In this document: positions 32,701-44,700 of the stretch, piece after piece
Numbering within the stretch: the first letter of the stretch is position 1
Layout: each line of letters opens with the position of its first letter
Source: Diphasiastrum complanatum
Lineage: Eukaryota > Streptophyta > Lycopodiopsida > Lycopodiales > Lycopodiaceae
DNA length: 60,000 nt
Assembly: GCA_029204225.1 (NCBI GenBank)
Contig: CM055097.1
Coordinates: forward strand, 10,095,184-10,155,183
Direction: 5' to 3'
Position numbers and translations under genes: made by a program
Notes under the pieces: model-generated
Seen by the model: the letters and a program-made list of their open reading frames with translations, nothing else
Database searches by the model: none
What the model was told of the DNA's origin: nothing

Positions 32701-35700
32701 CTCCTCATAGTCAAACGAGCTCCTCTCCACCCTCCGAGCCCTCATCATCTCCCTCCTCAGCCCTATCCCTCTGCCTCTCTGTCCTCCTCTGCCGCCGTAA
32801 AGCCCGTGGGTCAGCCTGTGCCTATCTATAGAACTCTCTATGGATCTCATCATCCATCTCCTCCTGCGTGGGTGGTGCATGAGGAGCAGCAGCTGCCGAA
32901 TCCACCAAGCAAGTGTTAGGGTTCACCTGCAACCAAAAACAATACATTGTTGTCAGGCAGGTATTTTGCAAAAACATGGCACGTGTAAGTCCCCTCGAAT
33001 TCACACACTAGCAATGAGTACACTACTACAGTATTTAGGCTACCAAGCGATTTCTCACATGTACCTAGTCCGGGCCATACGCGCTCCGTGTACTCCACCC
33101 ATCCCCGGTGCAGCTCCGGATCGTCCCTCTCCCGGGTAGAGTGCCACAATACGGCGTGGATGGGTTGGTGGAAAAAGTCCCATTTGGCCTCCCATATATG
33201 CGAGATCTCGTCCCTCCTACAGCAGATAAATTACAATAATCAGCGCACCGTAACATAAAAGAAACGCATCAAACTTGACTGAGAAACAACAAACTAGACA
33301 CTGAAGAGTCATACCTGTGCTCGTCCAAGGTTGACTTCAGAATGGCCTCGCTGATGCGATCCATGAACTCGTAAATAAGACCAAGAGTGCACCCCTCACG
33401 GTCTACCAGGCGCAACACTCTGAAAATGGGTAGAAGGACCCCAACAATCTCCTTAGCACGTGTCTAGAACTCATCACTGAACACAGTGGACCGGAAAAAC
33501 GCCGCATGTGTGATGTCTCTAAAGTCCCCGAAGGCCTCGTTGGAAACCATCCGCCGCAATGCGTCCTTCACTACTATCAATCGCTCTAGCACCAAGAAGT
33601 AAAACGCAAAGTGTGTGGGTGCTGGCTTCTTCAAGGTTAGGGTCGAGAAGGTGTGGAATAGGGCCACCACACGCCTCTTCCTGGTGACAAAAGTGACCAG
33701 ACGCCGTAGCAGTGATCTCCAACATAGACATCCAGTAAAAACTATAGACAGTAGTTGAGATGTGTTTAGCAGGATGGAGCAAGCGTCAAGGAAGAAAGCA
33801 TAGCAAATGGAAAAAACTATACCTCTATGATCCATGGAAGTGCACACAGGTCATGGATGAGCAAGTCCATGCAATGTGCAGCACAGCGTGTCCACATGCT
33901 GGGGTGCTCCCTCATCAGAATCTCGCCCATCTGCTTGCAATTCGACGCGTTGTCGGTGACAACCTGAACCACATGCTCCACCCCGATGTTAGCAATAACA
34001 TCTCTAACATGCTCCCATATGAAGTCGGCTGTGATGGCTCCACCACCTCGAGTGGCATCCACGCCACGTAGGAATACTGTGCCAAGCGGGCAAGAAAACA
34101 AGATATTGATGACGGATCGCCGACGAACGTCGGTCCATCCATCAATCAATATCGTGCATCCATACCTGCCACAAAACACCCATTAGCCACATGCAAAAAC
34201 TGCGCCACCAGTAAACCCTAAACACATGCAAAGAGTTTATAAAGACAAAGTACTTACGTCTACCAAGCTGAGCGAGTGGAACTCAGCTCCCGCGTGATGG
34301 TCTCCTCCTCCTGACGAAGCATCTTGCCTCGTAGTGCCTCTCGCCTGGGAGGTGTCCATGTAGCATCCACGGCCGCCATCTGTGCGCAGAACTCCCTGAA
34401 CACCCAAGTGTCAGCAAAAACAAAAGGATTGCCGCACTCGTAAAAGAACTGGCCAACAAGTCGAGTGCACCGGGCCTGCTGCTCTCTCTGCCACTCGCAT
34501 CGATCAAGGGTCTGCTGTCTGGGCCTAACCCCTCTCTGCTGTATATATGGCGCTCGTGGTCTAGCATGCCCAATGGATGGCTGATTTGTGGGTGTGTCAC
34601 TCTCTCTGGCAGGACCTGTCGAAGCATGTGGTGCATCTGCTGCCGAAGAAGAGGAGGGACGAGAAGGACCCGCTGCCACTGATCCAACATGCTCATCTGA
34701 TGCTCGTGGCTCTGAACCAGGCCCTGCTGCTGCGGATGGAACTGAAGGTGCTGTACTAGGCCCTGCACCTGTACCATGCCCTGCCCGTGATGTACTAGGC
34801 CCTGTATCCGTGGCAAGGTTGCAGTCCGCGTTCCGGAACGTGATCCGGGTTTCCCACTAGGGTTTCCCGAAACGCAATTTTTTTTTTTTTTTTTCTGTAT
34901 AGTTGCCAATATGGGTATCATGTGAAAGGATATCAAAAAAGCAATTGTTATGCAGATCTGTTGCTTGGTTTCAGATGGCTGCGGGCTACATTGATTAGAA
35001 ATCTGGACATCAGTAGATGGTTTAAGAAAACTGGCTGCATTTTCATATGGTTTCAGAAATTTGGACTGTGTAGTTTGCCGACTTTTTCGGGTGCGAAACA
35101 CCAAAAAGTGTGTTTTCACTCAGGGAGTTGGAAGTCCCCGGACCTCGCCGTTGGGGGGCGTTGCCCCTCAAACCCCCCACTGGGGGGCTACCGCCCCTCG
35201 GACCCCCTGTTTCTCGGGGGGCTACCGCCCCCCGAACCCCCCGTTTCTCGGGGGGCCCCCCGAACCCCCTGTTTCAACTATTCCAAAAGAAGTATACAAT
35301 TCCCGCCAATCAAAGGAAGGCTCCTTCTAACTCTTTCTATCATTTTCTAACAGAAAACAGAATCAGTAGATCTGCAAACCATTGGCATCAGAACACCATT
35401 CAAAACTGATTTAGTTAGTATTAAACTCAAAAAAAAAAAAACTAGCCATTACTCCTTTTTCCACCAAAAAATAAAAAAAAAATAAAAAAATTTGCGATCC
35501 GGGTCGTGGATCGCTGACGTTCTGGATCGCACGATCCGAAACGTTTTTGCAGCGGATTGGTAGGCCCTGCCTGCCTGCCTGTGAGCCTGTAGCTGCTCTT
35601 GCTACCTGTCCCTGTCTAGAACCCTGTGATGCAGCATCGGGCCCGTACGTACTAGACAACCTCTGCATCTCCTCATCCGAAATCCTGGGGCAATCAGATA

Positions 35701-38700
35701 TGCCCAATGCCCGCCCATTTGGCCCTCTGACCCGCAGTAAGTGAGCCCTAACCCTGGTGAGTGATCCTGTGAAGTGACCACCACAATGCAAGCATCTCCA
35801 TCTGCGGGTCCCTGAGCCAGGTGTGTAGCCACATCCTCGTCGGTAAGTTCAACCTTGGCCCAAAGGCCTCGGCCCTGCACTGGCATCGTGCCCTGCACTG
35901 GCATCGTATCAATACGAGATCAAACCTGCAAACAAAAATAAGCAAGCAAACGCTTAGTAGAAAAAAATACACTGCATTGAACAACATTACCGGGCTCAAA
36001 TAGAGCTCAAAATATCAGAGCATACATCACAATGATTGCAATTCACACATCATAGCAAGTGCCAAAAAACACATGGGATTAGGGCGTGGGATAGAATTAT
36101 TTTAGTATGAGCGATAACGGGCGACTGACATTAGCGTGGGAGTTCGTGCAGGTGTAAAGGAGTGCAATGTAGGCCTAAACCATGCCCCTAGTAGATGCTT
36201 GCACCTTGCTCCACGCCTAAACCCTAAAAAATGGGCATGGAAATTGAAATTTGTGATACGGACGTAGATGGGCGGAACGGAGGTCACAGGAGTCTCTACA
36301 GGCATGTGGAAATGCATTCTAGGCTCAGACATCACCTGAATCGGTTGCCCACGAGTCATTTTGTGAAAATGGAAAAAATACACAAGCATTTGGAATGTGG
36401 TGTTCAAATCTCGCTAGGCATGCCGTAACGGCTGAAACTGACACCGTAGGAATCACCGTAGGCATGAAGAAAGGTGGTCTAGAGACAAACTACGCTCGAT
36501 TTGGTTGCCTACAGCTCAATGTCAACACTTGCAAAAATTCAAAGCCTACACTTACCAATTATCAAAAAATGATCGTTTTGCTCTCCACGAAGCTCAGATC
36601 CCCCTGGCACCATGCACACCACCTCCGTATCGCTGAGTAGATGCCTGCCGAGTATCCACATGCGAAGATTGGACGCCTATAGCTCACAAATTTTTTTTTT
36701 GCCTCCTCTAGTAGCACGATTCTGGCCGCAAGGAGGAGGCCCAAAAATCTGTTTATTCTCGTTTTTTTTACAACGATTCTTGCAGCGAATTGCGATTCGT
36801 TGCAACTATGGTTAGAACTTAAAATTAAAAAGTTTAAAGCACGTTCATGGTTTTAACTTTTCAAGCGACAAGTCATTCTTAATTTCTTATTTCTTTGAAC
36901 ATTGAAACGTATTACATAAGATGAATCATGACAACATTAAAAAATCAATAGTTAAAATTCAAAAAATGAAATGGTTGAAGTGTAAGAGTTGAATGTTTAC
37001 CTCTCTCTCTGGGCCCCAACCTCGAAGGGCCAGCCTCGTCCGGTGCAACAGGAGTGAGTATCGTGTCAGGAGCATGCATGCAAGGGGCAATTTTGTACCC
37101 CCTCAAACGTAACAAATGTGCCCTGATGGATGTGGGGCCTCCCGTGTAACTGAGGTGACAGTATCTGCAAGTCCATCTCTTCATGCCCGATGTGCCATAG
37201 GCCGCAGCGATGGTGACGTGATCCCACAAGGGATCCCTATCCCTCGACATGGTGGCCCTCTCTCAGATCTGTCTGTCTCTCTCAGATGTCTCTCTCAAGT
37301 CTCTAATATGAAGTCAGAATCCAAATGATAGATCTCTCTCCTCTTGAGGATTATGCTACTAAGCTTTATACAGTTGACTCTCTTTCCATTTCTCTTTCCC
37401 CGCGCCCCTCTTTACCCCGTCCATGGTTGAAAACGCCATCCAAAATGGTCAAACCCAAAAAGCCACTGATGTTGACCTCCTAAGTATGGACTTCTTGAAA
37501 CCAGTTGCTCACATTATTGCCCCATACATTTCCCATATCTTTAACCAATCTGTCATCTTCGGTCTCCCCACATCGTGGTGCACCAACCTTTTACACCCTA
37601 TCCTCAAAGCCGGGGATCCTTTGATTGTCGACAACTACCGCTCGATTATGATTAATCATACTATGGCCAAGCTATATGGATCTGTTTTACAGTCTATTGT
37701 CAGCTCACGGGCAGAGACAGAGGGGTTACATGCTGTTACGAGCTCGTAACCAGTGCCGAACTCTAGGGAACACAGATAGGTCAGATACCACAGTCAGGGT
37801 CGTGTCCAGCGTACATGACCAACAGGGCAAGACAATGTGAGTAGTGTGCCCCAGCACGGTCCATAGCCATGGCGGGCCTAACATAGCCTAGGGACCCTGT
37901 CAGCAGGATAGGGCCCCCAGTTAGGTCCCGACGTGTAGTCGGCCACATCAGTGCCACGTGGCCGACACTTGGCAGTTGCATGCTACCAGTCCTCACACTG
38001 GGCTAGGAGGGGCTTACTCTATATCAGGGAGTAGGCAAGGTTGGGTGGATCAGTTTGACAAATTCCAAGGCCTAGCTATGGAGTATCACAACAGCATAGT
38101 AAGCACACTATGAAAGCTTCAGAAAATCAGCTATGGAGTAGAACACAAAAGCAAGAGAGAGAGGACTTCAAAGCTCACACAACATGAATGAATATTCAAA
38201 GTGTAGTAGGGCGTGGAAACCCCTCCAAAGTTTGGGCTACATATAGCATGTTATGTATAGAGGTGGTGTCTTGCTAATTCTAGCTCTAGAACCCACATGG
38301 GTCCTTAACCTACTTGATTTACTTGCCTAATTAGCACAAGTGGGGTGTACTATGTACATAAATGTTTTACCCCCATGTCTTATGCACAACTTACAAGCTA
38401 CAAGTATACAAGCCTTAAGGGGCAAAATAGGCATTTATTTCAACACCCCCCCTCAATGGCTATTTTGTTCATACCAACACCTAGCATGCTACGAAACTTT
38501 TCAAATTTTTCTCTACTAAGTGCCTTAGTAAAGATATTTGCTGCTTGTTCGTTGGTATCACAGTATTCGAGCTGAATTTCTCCGCTTTGTATCTTCTCTC
38601 GTAAGAAGTGTTGATCCACCTCAATATGCTTCGTACGAGCATGGTACACAGGATTTTTGGCAAGCTGGATGCAACTCTGGCTGTCACACTGAAGAATAGT

Positions 38701-41700
38701 AGGACCATCCTGTGGAATCTGCACCTCCCCAAGAAGTCTCCTAAGCCATATTGCCTCGCAGGTAGCTTTTGCCGCTGCCCTGTACTCAGCCTCTGTCGAT
38801 GATAAGGTAACTGTGGGCTGTTTCTTGCTACACCAAGAAATGGCCCCTGAACCAAGGTTAAAAGTGTAACCTGTGGTCGACTTTCAATCATCCCTATCAC
38901 CTGCCCAATCCGAATCAGTAAAGCCTCCAAGCTGAAGCTTTCCGTCATCTGTGTACTCAATCCCATAGCAGGTTGTCCCTTTGACATACCTCAAAACCCT
39001 CTTGGCTGCTTTCCAATGTGCTTTAGTTGGAGAACTCATGAACTGGCTTGCTACACCAACCGCATAGGAAATGTCTGGTCTTGTAGTGGTGAGATAAATC
39101 AGGCTACCCACAAGTTGCCTATAAAGAGTCTCGTCCACAAAAGGAGTGCCATCATCTCTGGATGGCTTACTGCTGGTATCAATGGGCGTGGAAACGGGTT
39201 TGCAATCCTGCATGTTGAACCTGTTCAAAACTTCACATGCATAGTTGGCTTGGGAAATAAACACACAGTTTTCCTTTTTCCAAACCTCCAAACCAAGACA
39301 ATAGTGGATTAAGCCCAAATTCTTCATCTCGAACTCATTTGATAAATGAGCCTTCACCTTTTCAATAAGCTGCCCATTGTTACCCGTGATGACCAAGTCA
39401 TCCACATAGAGAACTATCAAAACAATGTTCCCATCTTCCTCCTTCACGAACAGGTTGCAATCCGACTGACTCTTTATGAAATGCTCCTTGGCAAAATAGT
39501 CGTCAATACGACTATACCGGGCCCTGGGTGCCTGCTTCAAACCATATAAGGCCTTCTTAAGCCTGCATACCATACTTTCCTTGCCCTTAGCCTCAAAACC
39601 TTGTGGCTGTTCCATGTAGACTTCTTCAGCCAACTGTCCATTAAGAAAAGCACTCTTCACGTCCATTTGATGGACCTCCCAACCCAAAAATGCAGCCAAT
39701 GCTAAAACCAACCTGATAGACGTCATCTTAGCTACCGGTGCAAACGTCTCATCATAGTCCAAGCCCTCCTTCTGTGCATAGCCTTTAGCAACCAGCCTTG
39801 CCTTATGCTTTTCGATGCTCCCATCAAATTTGTATTTGGTCCTGTAGACCCACTTACAGCCAATAGGACGCTTCCCTTTTCGTAACTTCACCAAATCCCA
39901 TGTATCATTCTTGAGAATGGAGTCGTACTCCTCTTGCATAGCATGTTGCCATACCTTCTCATCTGCTGCCTCAACGAATGTATGTGGATCTTGTGAATCC
40001 AAAATAGTAGTCATAAGTGCATAGTTTGTCTCCTGGTGTTCATGCTGCTGGGCTTGCCTTTGAGACCTCCTAGCCCCTGGATTGCTGCTCTCTCCCTCAT
40101 CCAATATCAAACCATCCTGCACAGTTTGCCAATACCACTTGGGAAACTTCTTCCTTGCAGTTGGTGATGAAGACGGTGAATAGGACTCAACAGATTTGCC
40201 CCTTTCCTTCCGCTTCCTAGCCTCCTCGGATTCTTCCTCTTGATCACTCATATGATCATCCTGAGGCTCCCCAATATATGGATGTGGGTCATCAAGTATT
40301 GGCACAAATTCACTTGTACCATCCTCCATCTCAAGTTCCTCTATAGGAGGCGTTTGATCTTCTTCAAAGATCACATCTCGACTTATGATCCTTTTCTTGC
40401 TAGTAAGATCGTAAAGTCTGTAAGCTTTGCTTTCTTCACTGTATCCCAAGAAAATACTCTTTGCTGATTTTGCATCCAGCTTCTTCCTGTTATCCTTGGG
40501 AATATGGGCATAGGCCGTACAACCAAAAACTCAAAGTGTAGTAGGGCGTGGAAACCCTCCAAAGTTTGGGCTACATATAGCATGTTATGTATAGAGGTGG
40601 TGTCTTGCTAATTCTAGCTCTAGAACCCACATGGGTCCTTAACCTACTTGATTTACTTGCCTAATTAGCACAAGTGGGGTGTACTATGTACATAAATGTT
40701 TTACCCCCATGTCTTATGCACAACTTACAAGTTACAAGTATACAAGCCTTAAGGGGCAAAATAGGCATTTATTTCAACACAGTTAGTGTTTGCCCTACTG
40801 TGGTGTTAGGATCTATTACACTGGTATCAGAGCCATCAGCAGTAGAAAAAGCTATCAGAAGATAGGAAAGATCTCTGAGTTTCTTAGAAAAGATTAGAGG
40901 AGGAGAATCGCTGTAGGAGCAGCCTTCAAGCTTCTGATTTTCACTGAGAAATCACAATAGAAAGGAATCAGATTCTTTGTAGAGGTAACTCGCTGGATAG
41001 ATAGCTGTTTTTCCCAGATTTCAGAGGGTTCTCTACGGATTTCCCAGCGGAAATAGAGTAGGATTTAGTCAGTAGATCCATCGCTGTACATACAGGGATC
41101 TATCTCTGATTTCATAACATTTTTCGGAACAGCAGGTCTGAAATCTTGGGGAAAAGAGCTGAAAGGGTTCCTCTTCGTAATTTCTTTGGAAGTACAGTCC
41201 TCAGAATTAGCTAAGTCATCTTTCCTTTCCCTTGTATAGTTGTAAATTAGTCTGGTAGACTTTTTCTCCTTCAGAAGTTAAGGTAGCTCTCTTTCAGTTC
41301 CGAAGATGACCACTCCTCAGGGACCTGATCAACCCCCGGAGAGAGGCTTCGACGAACTTGAAACAGAAGCCTTGGCTTATAGTAAAGGGAAGGAACCCTG
41401 TAGCGCAGGCATCCCAAAGGGAGTCGGGAACACACGACTTAGCTTCCCAGCCTTCAACTCTTGCCATCCAAACCCACTTGACATACAAGCAGCCAACTCG
41501 CCAACAACGATCAGACTTAACCAACTTGAAGTTCCGAAAACCAACATTGAGATCCAACCTGGCGCCATGCCAGATTGGGGGTCCCGATATGGGTGACTTC
41601 CCTCCAAGCAAGCCGCCCGACATACATCAAACCTAACTAACTCGAAGCTTCGTTACAAACGAGTAACATCCATTCCAAGCAAGCAGTCTGACTTACATCA

Positions 41701-44700
41701 GACTTAACCATCTGAAAGCTTCGTCACGAGCGCTGGAAGCCAACCTAGCGCCACGCCAGACTGGACAGCCAGAAACAGGTAACTTCCACCCAAGCAAGCC
41801 ATCCAACTCAACCGACAGGTTAGAGCCCGTTCCCCAAGAGCTAAACCCATTCACGTTCATGCAAGGAACACTCAGAACCACAAGCCGCGACAAATGTGGA
41901 GACAACCAGTTCCTGGACCAAATGGTCCCGACAGCATACCGCTGGCGCCACAGACCGAATGGTCCCGACGGCATACCGCTGGCGTCCCGGGATACGACCC
42001 TCAGCTATGTGCCAAGTTAAAAATTTTGAAAGCGGCCTTACAACTGGCGCTTTTACCGAACACCGAAACCCAGAAGGTAATCAGAGTCAGTTTGAGGAAA
42101 ATCCCACTTTATTGATAAATCTGAGAAGGTTACATTTCAAGTGTGTGACCGACCCTAGTCTCCGGGGCGCTAGCATGCCAACGCGAGAGCCATGACAACA
42201 TTCCAGCAAGGGAGGCTAAGACTTGGTTGGAGCTCGCCCTGAGTCGCAACCCGCACTCCCCTATAGTATTGGTGTGATTCGGCACCCCCCCTCATACCAA
42301 GCACTCTACCCAAGCTGGTAAAGCACGTTTTTCTCTCTCTAGGATTTTCTCTTTCTAGAAAGTCATTTTCTCTCTCTAGATTTTATTGATCCCCAGGCTT
42401 CCTTTAATCATGCCTAGATCGTGTGAGGTGATTGCACATCGATCTGAGCTCTCTGGACTCCACTAAAACCGATCAAAGATTTTCAGCCATAGGAACTTGG
42501 CGCCGGCTGGATTTTGGTCACAGTGGCGCCGGGAGCAGCAGGGGCGCTGCTGGCGCCGGGGATATAGCTGCTGCCGATGGCGCCGGAAGTAAGGCTTGTA
42601 AAGGTAGCTTTACAACAAACCCATGGAATTGGAAGAACAGGAACAGTTCGCTGAAGAACTCGACGAACTAGTTACCAAGGAGCAGTTTCTCCAGTTTGTA
42701 ACAGAAGTGGATGAACTGAAGTTGGCATTAGCCAATTTCAGGTCCAGTGTGGATGACTCATTGCTGAACTCAAAAGCTTGATTTTGAGTTCCGCGAAAGG
42801 AAGCCTTCCCTCCACTTCTCAGTTATCCCCTTCTCCACTTCCATCAGTTTCGGGTGAGACTTTACGGTCTCACCCCAGTGTTTTTAAAGATTTAAAGCCT
42901 CCTACTTTTAATGGGGAAGAGAAAGATAGAAATGCAGACATTCTACAAACCTTCCTCAGCAAATGGAAGAACATTCATGCTCTTAAACAGACCCCTGACC
43001 ATTTGCAAGCTATTGAGGCCAGTCTTTCCTTAGGGCCTATGGCCTATAAGTTGTGGTTAAATCTCCAGGAGACTGGGTAGACTCCCCGGTCATGGAAAGC
43101 TTTTGAAGAAGCTTTCCTAAGAGAATTTCTACCAGAAAATGAACTTGATAGAGCCTGGGAAGCCTGGGAAAGAACAGTAATGGACAAGTCCCTCATCCAA
43201 TATATCTCACAGTATCGAGAAGCAATTTTAAAGATTAAAAATATGGATGATTATCAGAAAATCAGGGGATTTGTCTGTGGCCTCAAAGATGAATATAAAG
43301 TAGAGGTCCAGAGAAACTCGCCTACTACTTTTGAGCAAGCTCTATGATGATTTAGTGGGTAGGAAGAGAGCGAGACAACAGCCACTTTCTGAGCAGCCTT
43401 CTCAGAAAGACTTTCAATTTAAAAAGAAATTTTTAAAGAGAAAGAATCAAGATAAATTTAAAAGTGAAGCTCCTCAGAAATGCCCTTCACTCATACAGCC
43501 CTTAAAACCAAACAAGAAAGCCAAACAAGAACGTTTGTGCTTTGTGTGTATGGGCAAGGGACACACAGTCAGACAGTGTCCCAAGGGGCCTTTCACTAAA
43601 GAAGATAAGAAAGAAAGAAAACAAGTTCATTTTGTTCAGACTGTATGTTTCCCCAGTGACTCGGCAGCTTCCGAGATCAAAGTGTATCATGAAGATCATG
43701 AACACTGTTGCCAGCTGACCTCTGCAATGCTAGCGAGACCCTTCAGCTTTGGGCCGCATGACCTAGTACGTATGCATGGGAAAGTTGGTAACCAGTCAGT
43801 AAGAGTTATGGTTGATGATGGGGCAACCCATAATTTCATCAACTACACCCTGGTTAAAAAGCTTAAACTACCAGAAGTACCTAGCCAACATAGGTACATA
43901 GTTTCATTAGCTAAGGGTGAAGATAAAAAAATATGGGAAACTATGGTAAGTAAGTTGAATCTTGGTATTCAGGGGTACCAAGATGAAATAAACTTTCAGA
44001 TAATTACCTGGATCGCACAGACATTGTTCTCGGGAGAGATTGGCTCTACAGTTTAGGACCTTCCCTCCACAGAAACTATCAGGAGAACACCCTCAGCTAT
44101 CAGCATAAAGGCCGAGAGATCCAGTTGCATGGGGAGCATGATGTTCCCAACAGTCCTATGGTCTGCAGTTCAGAGCTCTGTCAGCTAATTGGAGACGAAG
44201 ACCATCAGGTATTCTTATGTGACTTTCAGTTTATTCCTGAAGTTTCTATTTCCAGTTCTATTCAGCAGAAAATCAGTAAATTAGAAACTTTATTGTCTAA
44301 ATTTAAAGATGTTTTTCCTGAAGATTTGCCACATGGTTTACCACCTAGCAGAGAGGTAGATCATGTAATAAACCTAGTACCAGGTACAGCACCTGTTTCT
44401 AAACCTCCGTATCGGGTCAGCCGAACAGAGGATGAAGAAATAACTAGGTAATTAACAGATTATCTTGGGAAAGGCCAAATTCAGACCAGTAGTTCACCAT
44501 GGGCCTCACCAGTCCTATTGGTGAAAAAGAAAGAGGGGTCTATGCGTCTTTGCGTAGATTACAGAGCCCTCAATAAAGTCACAATTAAAAATAAATACCC
44601 TATGCCTCGGGCAGACGAGTTGTTTGACCAACTCGACGGGGCTAAGTTTTTCAGCAAAATAGACCTCAGATCGGGATATCATCAAGTCCGTATAAAATCG

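Larger units (their letters stand above)
34258..35925 (-). pseudogene. hAT exon: BED finger 2, linker and middle region, split by an insert
   Basis: The acceptor TTTTTGTTTGCAG opens the exon. The second finger reads [20 protein letters not shown] then AHLLRVRG. A Gly/Pro/Ser-rich linker leads into [20 protein letters not shown] and [10 protein letters not shown], typical hAT middle motifs. Skipping 34825-35546 joins the codons for IRC to NLATDTGPS without a stop and in frame, which shows that the insert is secondary. Confidence 0.75.
32133..37250 (-). pseudogene. hAT transposase gene with two BED zinc fingers, disrupted
   Basis: Exons on the minus strand, in order: BED finger 1 (37250-37001), BED finger 2 plus linker plus middle (about 35925-34258, interrupted by an insert at 34825-35546), catalytic DUF659-like part (34165 to about 33817: [32 protein letters not shown]), further hAT segments (33847-33464, 33256-33065), and an acidic/RG-rich C-terminus ending SYHDSDES near 32133. 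hAT transposases cut and paste DNA with 8-bp target duplications. A TAG at 34262-34260, directly before a good donor (AC|GTAAGT), stops the frame where Lys is usual, and a frame change precedes BED finger 2. Terminal inverted repeats were not found. Lying in a TML intron on the opposite strand, it is not expected to harm TML. Confidence 0.8.
38056..40779 (-). mobile_element. Copia D, deletion derivative inside the chromovirus LTR
   Basis: The 2724-bp insert begins TGACAAATT and ends TTTCAACA and is flanked by cagtt (38051-38055 and 40780-40784). On the minus strand the full 3' LTR is 38056-38445 (390 bp). The 5' LTR survives only as 40531-40779 (249 bp) and runs straight into integrase coding sequence at about 40530, so the primer-binding site, gag, protease and most of integrase are gone. 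The shared LTR parts differ by about one substitution and one 1-bp gap, so this is a young insertion. It is the innermost element of the nest. Confidence 0.95.

Noticed and set aside
32822-33149. Plus-strand ORFs opposite the hAT exons
   Set aside because: They are Pro/Ser/Leu-rich shadows of the minus-strand transposase with no motif of their own.
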